NCBI RefSeq assembly: GCF_964204645.1
Contig: NC_134026.1
Coordinates: 6,882,001 to 6,946,000 of the forward strand
Source: Tubulanus polymorphus
Lineage: Eukaryota; Nemertea; Palaeonemertea; Tubulaniformes; Tubulanidae
Direction of reading: 5' to 3'
Length of the DNA: 64,000 nucleotides
In this document: positions 24,160-35,849 of the stretch, in pieces
How the letters are laid out: every line of letters begins with the position of its first letter
Position numbering within the stretch: the stretch's first letter is position 1
Notes under the pieces: generated by a model
What the model saw: only the letters and a program-made list of their open reading frames with translations
Databases searched by the model: none
What the model was told of the DNA's origin: nothing
Program-made: the position numbers and the translations under genes

Positions 24160-24350
24160 GAACTACAAAATCCGGACATGAAAGATTTTATCAGCACAAA
24201 AACTTTTCAAAAACTGATCGTCTACACACCACATGTGTTCAGTGCCTCAACCGAGACACTTATGGTTGAAAAATTAACTACAAAAAAATAATACATTTGT
24301 CGTCAAACTTTCAAAAACTGATCGTCCGCATTTCAAATGTGTTCAGTACG
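24160..24350 (-). repeat. Satellite family S, inverted copies
   Basis: Two minus-strand units: TTTCAAAAACTGATCGTC, CACATGTGTTCAGTGCC, then again CTTTCAAAAACTGATCGTCC and AAATGTGTTCAGTACG. Confidence 0.75.
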
Positions 24351-24359
24351 TTCAAGACG

Positions 24360-26000
24360 TTAGAACTTGTAAGATTGCATCATACGTAATTACGAATTTA
24401 AAGAACAACATATCAAGTATCGATAAAAGACAGTATTTATAGATTCTGATAAAACACAGTATCTGCAGATAAAACGCGGTATTTATCGTCACATATAGGC
24501 AAAAGATCCTGTTAGAAAACCTTCGAAGAATAAATAACATTTTTCATCAATTGTGACATTTATATTTCATGTATATATTTGATATACATGTGCATACAGA
24601 CACATAATGTATTATGAAGTGCTCGGGTTGGACATATGTTATGAACGGTTGAGACCCGGTAATTTGCCTATTCAAAAGCGATTTACAATCAATCTTTATC
24701 AATCATTTTAAAGTATTTTATAGCAGCTTTTAGGCGAGGTTTAAGATAAGATCACTATTTATCGCATGAATTCACTAATAGTGAATTTAACGCTGGGAGT
24801 CTTTGAATCGGGTGGCGTCGACAAACTGGCTCGGCCTATTCGACAACGAGACATGATAATTTCACTTACAAAGAACCCGTCATTCGACGAAAGATTTCCT
24901 ACAGATAAAGATTTATTTGAAGTTCCTGCGGATTTCAATATAGACCTATAATTATTAGGAGTCGCGGCTTCGAGCTTGCAGACGACGGCTCCCGAACACG
25001 GTGACCACCCTGGGCACTTCGCATAAAACTGCCTATCAATTCCCCGTCTTAGAAAATCCGCCGCTACGACAAAAGACTGATGATTATTGCGCTGAAATTA
25101 GCGTCGGGCCTAGGGTTAAGACGTTTAAGACAGGGCTCAGAGTCTGGCGTGTCAAATTCATTCGATGTCTACTTGAACGCTTATCAAAGCGTTATTGTTG
25201 TAGCATTATTATGATTGTTGGGGATAATTGCGACCATACAAGTTTTAACTGTTTCCAATCGGTGCAGCGGGCGTTTTATCAAATTCGCTACACGCCCGAA
25301 ACAGTAGAACGTTGAGGGGCCTAACAATCATTTAAAATTCAACTAGCAAATTAACGTTTACAAGCGAAAGAGATAATGGAGGGGTTGGGTAGGGAACGTT
25401 GACGACGCCGGCGCCAGGTTTGGCGACAGGGACGCGGAGACCCGCTGCGCTCGGCGGCCGAACCCCCGTCGCGTCAGTTTGTATTTAGTTAAATAACTAG
25501 ACCCATCCAGTAAACGTCGGGCTTTGAAAATTTGTTTTAAAGCAATTTTCCGCTGAATTGAAAGAAGTTATACTACAAATACGTAGGAAACGCAGGGGTT
25601 GATAGTAAAGAATGAGTCTATTGATGTAAAACAGCGGGGACACTTTGATCGTAGACAAGATTCCTAAAAGTGGGCAATCAAGAAAACGGTGGCTTCGAGC
25701 GGGAGAGATTGAGAGATTGAACCGTTAAGAAGTGTTAATTATGTCGAGGGTGTTTGTAATGTTGAAACCACTTGACTCACGCATTAATGGGACGACCTAC
25801 TGGTTCCATAATACATAACCAACCGTACTTCAATCACTTTCTCGATTCATGTCTGCTGAATATACGAATGAATGAATGCAATTCAAACAGGATTTTTTTT
25901 AATGTTCCTTTAAATGATCTTGATGAACTGAATAGTTGTAAAGAAGCCGTTTTTGAGCGAATGAATGAATCTTTTTCTCAAATATGTTAACAGTGAATAT
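24360..26000. other. Intergenic, no gene seen
   Basis: Short open frames only, without recognisable motifs. A GC-rich block at about 25,395-25,475 contrasts with its surroundings, but I see no gene start or splice pattern there. Confidence 0.4.
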
Positions 26001-26099
26001 AGAAAATGTTTGATCAATTGAAAATGCATTTATTCGAGGGGACACCCCTGAGCCCTCAGAGCCGTAGCCTCTCAAATACGTTTAAGTTGGTCCCACTTG

Positions 26100-26306
26100 G
26101 TGGTGATGGTAGTGGTGGTGGTGCTGCCCCTGCTGTTGCTGGCGCTGGACTGCTGATGCTGCTGCTAATGCTGGTGGTGGTGGGGGCGGTTGTTTTGGTG
26201 GTGCTGCTACTGCTGCTACTGCCGCTGCTGCTGGTGGTGGTGGCAGTGCTGCTGCTGCTACTGCTGCCACTGCTACTGCTGCTGCTGCTGCTGCAGTGCT
26301 GGTGCA
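26100..26306. repeat. Imperfect GCT/GGT trinucleotide tract
   Basis: Mixed GCTGCT and GGTGGT triplets on plus. All overlapping frames are low-complexity (Leu/Val, Ser/Thr or Ala/Pro runs). Same base pattern as the interrupted part of the 43.9-kb CTG array. Confidence 0.85.
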
Positions 26307-26828
26307 ATAATGTCTTTGGTATTTTGCTGGTTTTTACACAAGCGATAAAGAAACCTCGCAGTCTGCTCAGTCACACGAGAGCTCGAGACGCCTTTAAGTT
26401 AATTGCAAAAATGGTCGTCGAAGAGAAGTCTATCGTTGAGTCGTTGATAGAAGATGTGACAGACAGGGATAGGGTAAGGGTTTAAAGCGCTAACGGGTAG
26501 AATAGACGAACCAGCGGGTTATAGGGACTTATCATTATCGATTACTATAATGACAGTCGAGACACCATTAACGGCGACCGTTTTTCATAATTCAATATTT
26601 TAAACAGCCGTGTTTTATGATACGGGTTAACGTCGATGAATGGAAGTGACGTTAACGCTGCCGCGGGATACGCCGTATAACGCTTACGTAAAAACGCGTA
26701 GTAACCAGGACGCATTACGTAAAACGTTTCTTTTACAGCGTCGTAAAAAGTGTTGTCGCGAATTTATGGTTCTTTTACGCCGTGATATTTGTCTTCGTTA
26801 CGAATGAAGTTGCGGAATAACAGACAAT

Positions 26829-26996
26829 ATAGAATTAAATTACATCAAATCTGAAATATTTCTAAAAATTTTGCAATAACTATAGAATTAAATCATACTA
26901 AATCTTAATTATTTTCAGAAAATATTTTTGAAATGAATATAGAATTAAATCATATCAAATCTTGATTATTTCTAAAATATATTTTTGAAATATCAA
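26829..26996. repeat. Three imperfect copies of an AT-rich 50-58-bp unit
   Basis: TATAGAATTAAATTACATCA recurs at about 26,829, 26,880 and 26,938, each followed by AAATCT and a TTATTT/TCTAAAA stretch. Confidence 0.75.
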
Positions 26997-27029
26997 AATT
27001 TCTATAGCCAAAACTCGCGGTTGAGTCGC

Positions 27030-27120
27030 CACATCTTTTTTTAATTGTTCCAATCTGTATTTCCAATTCAATTCAATAAGTGTAAGTCATCATCCGTATA
27101 AGTCGTCAACATGATGATCG
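27030..27120. repeat. Solo copy of the 11.3-kb tandem unit
   Basis: CCAATCTGTATTTCCAATTC, AAGTGTAAGTCATCATC and ATAAGTCGTCAACATGATGA match units of the array at 11,325-11,730. Confidence 0.65.
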
Positions 27121-27721
27121 TTAGAACTGTAGAGATAGTAAAGCAAGTTTCACCACTAGAAACCGGGCCCAAGTCACGTTCACCCCGACCTTCCTTTGAG
27201 TCACAGATCGAGTTTCAATGTATTAACCGTTATTTTCTACTCAGTAACGTAATATCAATACATGTTTTCGGGTCGTTGTCAATCATGACTCTGCGTTTGT
27301 TTATCCCGACGGCGCCGAGAATCATCGATATCGATCTTTATTTTTGATATATTAAACTCGAAATATCGGATTACACAAATTGAGGTTTCAACAATGAATA
27401 AAATTTCCACGTTAGATACGTATTCTAAATGTGTTTGACGAGATGTTTCGAGAAGCTGCGACAAGCGTCACCCGAAAACAATAATCATTTAAGAAAATCA
27501 GTCACATGAATTTCAGAATTTTACGTATATTGAAATTAGTATTAACGGTATCGAATTGTTTTAGTTTCAAAAATAAAGACCTGCGTAGAATCATTTCGGC
27601 CGTTTTAGCTGAACTAACAACTTACGACCAGTCTTATGATTTGAGACCGCTTTTGAACTTATACCACGACCGTACAAGTACATAATCTTTATACGGATTG
27701 CCTGTTTTTGTGTGCCGTTTA

Positions 27722-27790
27722 TTCAACAATCACGGGATTCGAACCTGCTCCCGCAAATATTACATAGTCAGCTCGTCCGCCATCTTGTAA
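27722..27790 (-). repeat. tRNA-like fragment with B-box
   Basis: Minus strand reads AGGTTCGAATCCCGTG, a good B-box/T-arm, preceded by GCGGACGAGCTGACTATGT. A full cloverleaf is not evident, so a tRNA-derived repeat fragment is more likely than a working tRNA. Confidence 0.35.
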
Positions 27791-28429
27791 ACGGCGGAAA
27801 GTGACGATCGTGTTTATCGAGTCGAGTCGTGATTTACTGAGAAATCACTGCCTCACCGTCATCATCATCATCATCTCATCTTAATCACTGGCAATTAGTC
27901 TCCACATTTCTCGCCATCTCGGAGCGGCAATCCCGACGGTATCCGTCACCGACACACTAGATTACCCCCGTGTTATTCATACAACCACTCAATGGCTGCG
28001 TAATTTCCTCATTTACGTCAACTTACACACTATTTGATTATTTAACTGAAATAATGGATACGTTATATCTCCGAGTAACGCGAGATTATCGTCCAGGGGA
28101 TTAATCCGGGTGTAAAATACTCCTGGAGTATACGATGTGTTTGTTAAAATCGTGACAGTTAATATATTACTGTCGATGAGTTTTAATGATAAAATGTCAC
28201 TTTTAATTCACTGTTTCGATTTAGCGCCATTTTGTCAAAGGTGATTCTGCATTTTCCGTTCTTAACAGCAATTTTATCCATTACAAACACAACCATTGGG
28301 ATTGGAAAACTCGACGAAGTACGCAGGAAAAAACCAAACTATTTCACTGTAAGAACTGAGAAAAGAACCACAGAAAGTAACTATCGTCTGGTTCCATTGG
28401 TGAAGTTCTAAAGTGACTATGATTGTCTT

Positions 28430-28545
28430 CGCCTGGTTTTAAGTTGTCAAATTGTTTATAACCAAAATGAGCTTAAACTGGTTATAATTAGATTGGTTAT
28501 AGAACAAAAAGAGCTTAGATTGGTTTTACGTTGGTAGAATTATTA
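28430..28545. repeat. Dispersed repeat copy (family C)
   Basis: GAGCTTAAACTGGTTATA, TTAGATTGGTTATAGAAC and GAGCTTAGATTGG, matching 15,787-15,925. Confidence 0.5.
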
Positions 28546-29104
28546 TTTAAGCCATAACTTGGGTCGTTTCAATGAAAAAGTTTAAGCCTGAAACGGATTG
28601 TTGTAACATGAAGTAGTAAACCAATGGCAATTACACCAAAAATTTGAGTTCTACTTTTTGTGGTATCCGTATCCGTTTCGCTGATAAATCTATTCAATTT
28701 TTCATTCAGTTTTTCTTGAATCATTTAAGAATCTAATCCTTTTTATGAACCTAAATCCTGTTGGTGGGTATTCATTGTTTCTCGAATCTTCGTGAAGGTT
28801 GATGAAAAACAACAACATTGAATGATGTCGCGTGCCATCTCCGCGTAAACCAATTCTGTTATTCGGTTTTTAAGATCTCAAAACGTGACCAGTCAAATCA
28901 AATACGCATTATCGATCACGTGACCAGCGCGTATCGGCCGTTCATTGGTTATTAATGTAATTGTGATTAACGGTTATCGCCCGAGAACGAGGCTTCCACA
29001 ACGTCGCCGGAAGCCACATAAAAACATTTTATTCCCGACAATAAAATGTTTGGGAAGCTATTTACTGGCACATGCGTTACCGACAAAATAATCTTAAGCT
29101 ATAA

Positions 29105-29200
29105 GAACGTCGATGGAGCTGTTTGGCGATTTCTTTGTCCAGATGCTAAAAGTCATCGTTGGGTTCGAGTCCCGGGAGAGGAGAGGGTATATCCATTGTG
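29105..29200 (+). repeat. Possible tRNA-derived SINE fragment
   Basis: B-box GGGTTCGAGTCCCGG at 29,161-29,175. Upstream GATGGAGCTGTTTGGCG is a weak A-box candidate. No second copy in the window. Confidence 0.35.
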
Positions 29201-30001
29201 TAAGGAATAAGACAGGCAGATGGGTCAATGATGTAGGCATAACACCGCTGCGCCAGGGCGACTAGTCCTGAACGTTTATACGGCTTCGAACTTCGTAATT
29301 ACACCAGTGTCTTTAAGTGTGTCGTTAATTGCTGCACCGATTGCTGCCCGGCTGCTGTGGCGCTTTGTCAAATCATTCTCCGCGAAAATTGTTTTTGAAA
29401 ATAGAAAATAAAATATGCATCGTTGTGAAAATAATTTTGAAAATCTAACCGAGAACTGTGTGGACTGCGAATGAAAAATATTTTCACCACTTCACACCTG
29501 AATTGAAGATGTTAATATGTCTGATGTCATAGCAACAGCGCGGTCTGCCATCGGCTACCGTCACCAGATTCTGCATCGAAATCGAATTAAGGATAAAATT
29601 CAAAAATGTGTCTAAATTAACTTTGAAAAATTAATTGCTAAATACCTGGGAAAGCTTTTTCAAATAAAGAACTGCGTTTTATTATTGTTTATGAAATATC
29701 GCACTCTGAGAAGTAGCAAGAGTCGAATAGAATTATTGTTGTTCGACCTCACGTAAGTCGTATTAACGATTAACACTGTAATTAAATGCGAATTTACAAT
29801 TTACACTTAAGGCTTCTGACATATCTTAGACAGTTAGCGATAGTTAACGCTATTCCGACTAAAGTTAATCAACATCAATAACAAGATTTCAATGAAATAA
29901 GCAGATTTTGAAATACAAAAACATATTATCTTTATACGAGATATTTTTTCATATACAAACCGTATACATGTATAACGACGGCTGGAGATTTTTTACGATG
30001 G

Positions 30002-30260
30002 AAAATGAACACGACTTTAGAACCAGGGATAATTACGATGAAATGTGCATTGAAAAACCTGCACCATCACCATGATTCCCAAAATTACTTTACTCTAATG
30101 GCAGGCACAACAGACTATGAAGTTTTCTTTCGGTTCGATATGAATTCTATATAGTTACTAATGACGACCTTGTCATTCTCGTTAACTTCAACGAATCAGT
30201 AAACTTATCAGTTACTAATGAGGACCTTCTCATTCTCTCGTGACTTCAACAGTATCATTC
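30002..30260 (+). repeat. Dispersed repeat, copy 1 of pair with 51.4 kb
   Basis: Aligns reverse-complemented with 51,400-51,660. In the shared frame both read ...HDFRT-DNYDEMCIEKPA and later FPKLL-SN-RHNRL, but this copy has in-frame stops. Its right part holds two units of GTTACTAATGANGACCTT. A perfect 11-bp-arm hairpin (CATAGACTCTA, 30,269-30,299) follows. Confidence 0.65.
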
Positions 30261-31262
30261 AATTATATCATAGACTCTAGACTCGTTTTAGAGTCTATGG
30301 TTATATTAAACCATCTTCAATTCTTTGTTCTTAAACATTTGTTGTAAGACTTTGATTTGGATTTCCGCTATAAGTGCTATATTTGTCCTGACGTGGTCGC
30401 GTTACGAACTGCCGAATGAGCAAAAGAAAATATGGACGGAAATCAGGAGAGATCGAAACTTTACGTAGTCGTATATATGCATAATAGCTTATGATGTTTG
30501 GTGCTTGAAATACAAGCAATTCGATACAGCCCCCTCTAGGCGGTATTTGTTACAGCTGTGAGAGGAAGTAATGATTTTTGCTCGTAGCTATTTGAATCTA
30601 AACTGAACGTAAACGGTTTCCATTATTGGAACCCTTCGGGCGCTCTTTGATTTCAATATTCAAAATTAATCCAGGTATCATCAGTTTAAGTATATATGCT
30701 ATAAACAGACGTAACGGTTATAGTTCATTTGCGTCATAATGGCCGTCAACTCTTGTGACCTCAGGCTTGCGTGACGTCCACGATGACGCACATTACCGTT
30801 CGAACTTCGTAATATCACTTCCTTATATAGGATACCGGTAGATGCAATTCTCTAAGGGAGATTATTTTATTCAAATCCGTGTGAGTCAGTCATTGGAAAA
30901 ATGAGAAAATTGCGAATGATATATAGTTTTTGAATATGGAGCCCCCATTTAAAATCAGAGTAGGTATTGTACTTCGATATAAACGCGTAAACGATGAAAT
31001 CCTATAAATTCGAGCGAACATCCAACTATAGGGATATCTGTACTTCGATTTCTGATTTCAAAATCAAACCCCCGTTTCGTTCCTGGCAGGTGCGACTGGT
31101 GGGTTTGTTAGGGGCACGTCAAATAAACATTAATTCAAATTAAATCAAGCAAATAAGAGTGTAACAATCGTTCCTCCTATCTCAAGATAAAAAATGACTG
31201 TTCTAACTTCTGTCAATGTGTATCGCCATCGATAAGAAATAAAATCCTTTCAGATCTAATTA

Positions 31263-31280
31263 CCCCCCCCCCCCCCCCCG
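31263..31280. repeat. Poly-C run of 18
   Basis: Uninterrupted C tract. Other homopolymer C/G runs in the window are near 4844, 38,692 and 42,812. Confidence 0.95.
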
Positions 31281-31504
31281 GTTTCTCTGGGTGTAGTTGA
31301 TGCATGGGACTGTTGTTAATGTCTGTTCTCTATCACTGCTTTAATGTATGTTTTGTTCCCGCGATCCTCCAGAGTGAAAGACACACACGTATTTATGCGT
31401 TATAAATGTTGATATAAAGAGATCACCTACAACCTCAATTAATCATCTCTCAGCAGTGTACTTATCAAATCAACTCTTTCCAATCAGTGAGAGGGTGAGA
31501 GGAT

Positions 31505-31735
31505 GGGAGAGATAAAGGGAGAGAGAGAGGGGGAGAGGAGGAGAGGGGGAGAGGGGATAGAAGGAGAGGGGGAGAGGGGAGAGGAGGAGAGGGGAGGGGG
31601 AGGGAGAGGGAGAGGGAGAGGGAGAGGGAGAGGGAGAGGGAGAGGGAGAGGGAGAGGGAGAGGGAGAGGGAGAGGGAGAGGGAGAGGGAGAGGGAGAGGG
31701 AGAGGGAGAGGGAGAGGGAGAGGGAGAGAGAGATG
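31505..31735. repeat. GA-rich tract with perfect (GGGAGA)n core
   Basis: Irregular GGGAGAGG sequence leads into a perfect GGGAGA array of about 21 units at about 31,600-31,728. Pure purine on plus; G-triplets spaced by AGA fit the G-quadruplex pattern and the tract is a mirror-type homopurine run. Confidence 0.95.
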
Positions 31736-32078
31736 TTAGTGCGTCATACAATTTACACCTTTGCGGGGATAAATTAGCGCGACATGAGGTCAGACCTTGA
31801 AATTAAACCCTGTTTCATAACTATGTGATAATTGATATATTTCCTGTAAACAAAGTTACATAAAAGCATGTTTAAATTCTTAATGATAAGGATATTTTAA
31901 CGAGATAATTAACAAATTTCTAATATTTGAGATGTTAGTGCGTCATACAATTTACACCTTTGCGGGGATAAATTAGCGCGACGATGGTCAGACTTTGAAA
32001 TGAAACCATGTTTCATAACTATATGATAATTGATATTTCCTTAAACAAATTCACATAAAAGCATGTATCAAATTCTGG
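31732..32078. repeat. Direct duplication of about 150 bp, 199-bp period
   Basis: Copy 1 (31,732-31,881) and copy 2 (31,931-32,078) both start GATGTTAGTGCGTCATACAA and end ACATAAAAGCATGT. Differences are scattered substitutions and short indels. Copy 1 follows the GGGAGA array and copy 2 precedes the GGGGAT/GGCAGA tract. Confidence 0.93.
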
Positions 32079-32146
32079 GGAGGGGATGGGGATGGGAAGG
32101 GGGTTGGGATGGGGAGGGGAGGGGATGGGGAGGGTAGGCAGAGACC

Positions 32147-32381
32147 GAGGCAGAGGCAGAGGCAGAGGCAGAAGCAGAGGCAGAGGCAGAGGCAGAGGCA
32201 GAGGCAGAGGCAGAGGCAGAGGCAGAGGCAGAGGCAGAGGCAGCGGCAGAGGCAGAGGCAGAGGCAGAGGCAGAGGCAGAGGCAGAGGCAGAGGCAGAGG
32301 CAGAGGCAGAGGCAGAGGCAGAGGCAGAGGCAGAGGCAGAGGCAGAGGCAGAGGCAGAGGCAGAGGCAGAGGCAGCGGCAG
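32147..32381. repeat. (GGCAGA)n microsatellite with interruptions
   Basis: About 39 hexamers with single-base changes near 32,170 (GAAGCA), 32,243 and 32,374 (GCAGCGGCA). Same unit as the 21-kb array. Overlapping Gly-Arg and Gln-Arg frames are artefacts. Confidence 0.95.
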
Positions 32382-34618
32382 ATTTCTACTAAGTCAATGC
32401 CAGATCTCTACCTCTCATTTAGCGCTCGTGGTCGCTTGTATTTTTATGACTCTATTTACCGAGGGCTCGGGGACCAGTAAAACTCATAAATCGATTCTCT
32501 CAAGAAGCCAGGCGTCGATGCCCTCTGCTGCTATAAACGTATTATCATTTATGGCAGTCATTAATACAAACAATGTTATTCGACAGTTACTTCGCCATCA
32601 AAAGTCTGTTATTAACTCATTGTAAAAACAGCAGACTCTCAGAGATGCGTTAATCACAGTACCACATGCGCGCGCCTAATCGAACTCAGTCTCACGGGAG
32701 CTCATTCGAGCATATTGCCACTTTGCCCAGCCGGTCTCATCGGTATAACCTCTTCCCGTTGTTAATTTGTGTGTGTGTGTTTATTAAACACATGATAAGA
32801 GGGGAAGAGAAAGGAAGAGAGAGAAGAGATATAAAAGACGGACAGAGAACAGAGAACAGAGAAGAGAGACAAACGCCATTTCGCAGAAAACAACGTTATT
32901 ATAAGTGATTTGCAGCTTTTTGCTTTATGCTTTTTGCAGGTTTAGAAATATCAATTTCAATTCATTCGTTAAATCGTTACAAGATCTGAGTGAAGGAGAA
33001 AACAAAGAATGCAATAGAATAAAAATGATACAAAGTGCCATTAATGAAAAAGTGACAAGCGTACGTGAAAGTGATATAAAAATGTTAGATATGTACATAT
33101 ACAAATATCATGTGCACACGAAATATTTATATATCTAGTTATTAGATAATTTAGTGGTTTATAATTAAGTTGCAATTGGGGCCTACAAAAAACTAGCAGT
33201 TTGGGGGACCTACACGTTTTGGATTGGGGAGGGGGTACCATGCTTTGTCGGAGCAGATTGATAGAGTCATCGTTTAGGATTTCGAGGATATGGAATCGTA
33301 TAGTTTTGGATTTAGGGTGGAGGTGCTTTCACATGCACTACCAGCAAGTCGTTAGATGTGAGAACCTACGCCTCTTTGATCCCAACCTCTCTCTATTAAA
33401 TGCATGACAAAATAAACGATGACCAATTTTCGGTTTTCTTCTACTTCACTTATAATCGGAGAGCAATTAATTTACCAGTCGGTAATAGCGGGTAATAGCG
33501 TGACTGTTCAACTGATTAAACCGGTAAAATACTCGCTGCTGGCTGCCGAGTACGGCGCACGCGTCTGCCGATTGTTACACATCACGTCACAGATGGTGCT
33601 GACACGTGGCGGCGTGTGACTGAACTACCACTGACGTCTGCCGTCGAACGCCTTAATCATTAAATCCTTTAGTTTAAGAAGCTGAATCGATGTGATCGAG
33701 AACAATAAACGCTTTAAAGCGATCGCCTCCAGTGGAAACGCATCTACAGATTTGATTTCTTGATCCACGATCAAAACCCGAAGGTCGAAATGTCGGGGAG
33801 CCAGTTTCACAATTTGCCGACTAAAAGTTTGACAATTGTTTCATTTACGAAGTTTTAAAGTCAAATTTTGAATAGCTCAGGTTCTTCCTTAATCCTCAAC
33901 CTAACTTGTGATATAGTTATCCTCGCAATACAGGGACCAGTTGGTCAACAAACTGGCCCTGCATTTACAAACTGCACTCATTATTATCAGGACTCTGTCA
34001 TTTTGAGCAACGGACCTTTGACTCTGGGATATAAACGTACCGTAATTGGAGCTAAATTTAGCTTCAAGCGGCTTCTATAATTAGCTATAATTAATAACGA
34101 TAATCAACGAATCAATAAACTTGAAAACTTTATTGATCGAAATTCAAAATTGATTCAAAATAACTGACGGATAGATAATTATACTCGGTTTCAAAAACAA
34201 TTTACTCGAAACACACCTCTTATAAATCTGAACACATAACAGTTATCAGTAATTATATTCTGAGAGTAATTATAATCTGAGAGTAATTATAGTTTTAAAC
34301 AGTAATAGGAGATGTTGAACGGAGATTAGACTAATTATACCTGCAGTATGAAATCACTACGCGTGGACTCAACCCGAGATACCGCTGAGTTATGATGTCA
34401 TTACCGGGCACCCCGTCCCCTTCCCTCATCCATCCTTGGTATCACGGATTTCGAGTTAGATTTCACTCGGGAGTCAATCGGGGCAATTTTTCAAGTATAA
34501 AATTTGATTCTTGAATAGGCTAGCTGAAAGTAGTTGTTGGCGCTAAGCAGATTGGTGGTTTAGGCTTAAGTGTAACTTAATGAATAGACGATATGACCAG
34601 CCTTGTTTATGAAATACC

Positions 34619-34790
34619 TTGACCCAGGTCCACAGTTCTTTACCCAGTTCTACGTTCTGTACCGAGTTCTCCCGGTCAGGACCCAGTTCCACGGTTCTGT
34701 ATTCAGTTCTACAGTTCTGTATCTGGTCTCACAGGTCTGTTAGGACCCAGTTCCACAGTTCTGTATCAAGTTCCGCAGTTCTCAATGTAC
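34619..34790 (+). repeat. GTTCCACAGTT-family minisatellite
   Basis: About seven to eight units of roughly 20-26 bp, variants of ACCCAGTTCCACAGTTCTGT. Confidence 0.85.
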
Positions 34791-35547
34791 TTTCAAATTC
34801 GTTTAAAACACTACAGTCAACATTATCTGGATCCTAACGCATCAATTAACAAAAAATAGATAAACTATGGGTAGACAAACTGATTGTCCTTTGTTCCATA
34901 GTGGGGCCCGGACCTCATACTTCCTCAGTGGTCATCCCCGTATTTAACTATTCATTTCAAAAAGTTAATTTCGGTGGCATTTATCTTGGGATTTCAATTC
35001 AAAAGCTCTAACAATAGTCATTTTTCCAGGTCAGTTAAGTGGCTTCACAAATTATCGCGATCGTCACAAAATCAAATTCAAAAGGTGAAAATTGCTGACA
35101 TCTGCCCGAAACGTCGATATTCAAAATCGATGCTAATTGCCGCCCGGAACAATGCGAAACCTTTAAAATAAAATCCGTAAAAGCGATAATTACTAAGATG
35201 TTATCAGCGATCACGTGACAGCAGATGGTGTATGTACGCATATCCGGGGATCACGTGGTCAGCGCATTATCGGTGTAAATGAATCCCGGATTAAGCTTGT
35301 TAATTAATCCGGTGTTGGTTAATCCGTGCCGATTTTATGATTAAACTGTATAAAGTTGAACGGTTTTAAGAGGTTTACGTCCAGACTAATGATTTCAATC
35401 TGATTCGGACGATCGAAGTGTCAATAATATCATTGTAGACCATATCATCTATCATAGGACCACAAGAGGTTCATATAGAGACCCGAGGCTTTCTGGGACA
35501 ATTGAAAACTTCATTTAACTCCAATAAGTATAAATAGTATCTAAAAT

Positions 35548-35711
35548 CCCTGCTGCGCACTATTATGAAGAATAGAACGCGTTAGAAGCTTTCTTGAGCT
35601 AGTGTAGTTTATTCGACGTTTCGACTTTATCCTAACCGCCATCTTCAGGAATGCTACACTTTGGAAACAATTGATGAAACACTTTGAGTCCGTTTTATAA
35701 AGAATCCCTGC
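35548..35711 (-). mobile_element. Retrozyme-like short element R3 (intact hammerhead)
   Basis: Minus-strand monomer starts GCAGGGATTCTTTATAAAA at 35,711. A second unit starts GCAGGGATTTTAGATAC at 35,553, a period of 158 bp, and then breaks off. The monomer contains the complete hammerhead fold at 35,601-35,660. It has no protein-coding capacity, so it would depend on enzymes from another element. Confidence 0.65.
35601..35660 (-). ncRNA. Candidate type I hammerhead ribozyme
   Basis: Minus strand, 5' to 3': AGTGTAG (35,660-35,654), C, ATTC, core CTGAAGA (35,648-35,642), T, GGC...GTC stem II (one G-U), GAAACGTC (35,622-35,615), GAAT, AAA, CTACACT (35,607-35,601). Stem I has two perfect helices, 4 bp (ATTC/GAAT) and 7 bp (AGTGTAG/CTACACT), separated by a C/AAA internal loop. 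Stem III would be only the self-complementary ACGT after GAA, which could form between two RNA copies. Predicted cleavage is after C at 35,615. The extra T before stem II departs from the textbook core. Catalysis is an inference. Confidence 0.6.
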
Positions 35712-35724
35712 TAAGGATGAAATC

Positions 35725-35830
35725 TAAGAGAAGGGTGACGTTTCGACTCATCTCTATTAGTCATTTGAAAAACTAAGAGAGCGGTGACGTTTCGACTCTA
35801 TTGTGTCACTCTTAGTTTTTTTTCTCATAA
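35725..35830 (-). repeat. Family B repeat, two hammerhead remnants
   Basis: GAAACGTC on minus occurs at 35,744-35,737 and 35,793-35,786, each preceded by a GACT/AGTC- or GAC/GTC-type stem. The CTGANGA boxes are degraded. CTAAGAG and CTCTTAG form inverted repeats around the second. Confidence 0.5.
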
Positions 35831-35849
35831 AGTGGGATTTTTTCAATTG

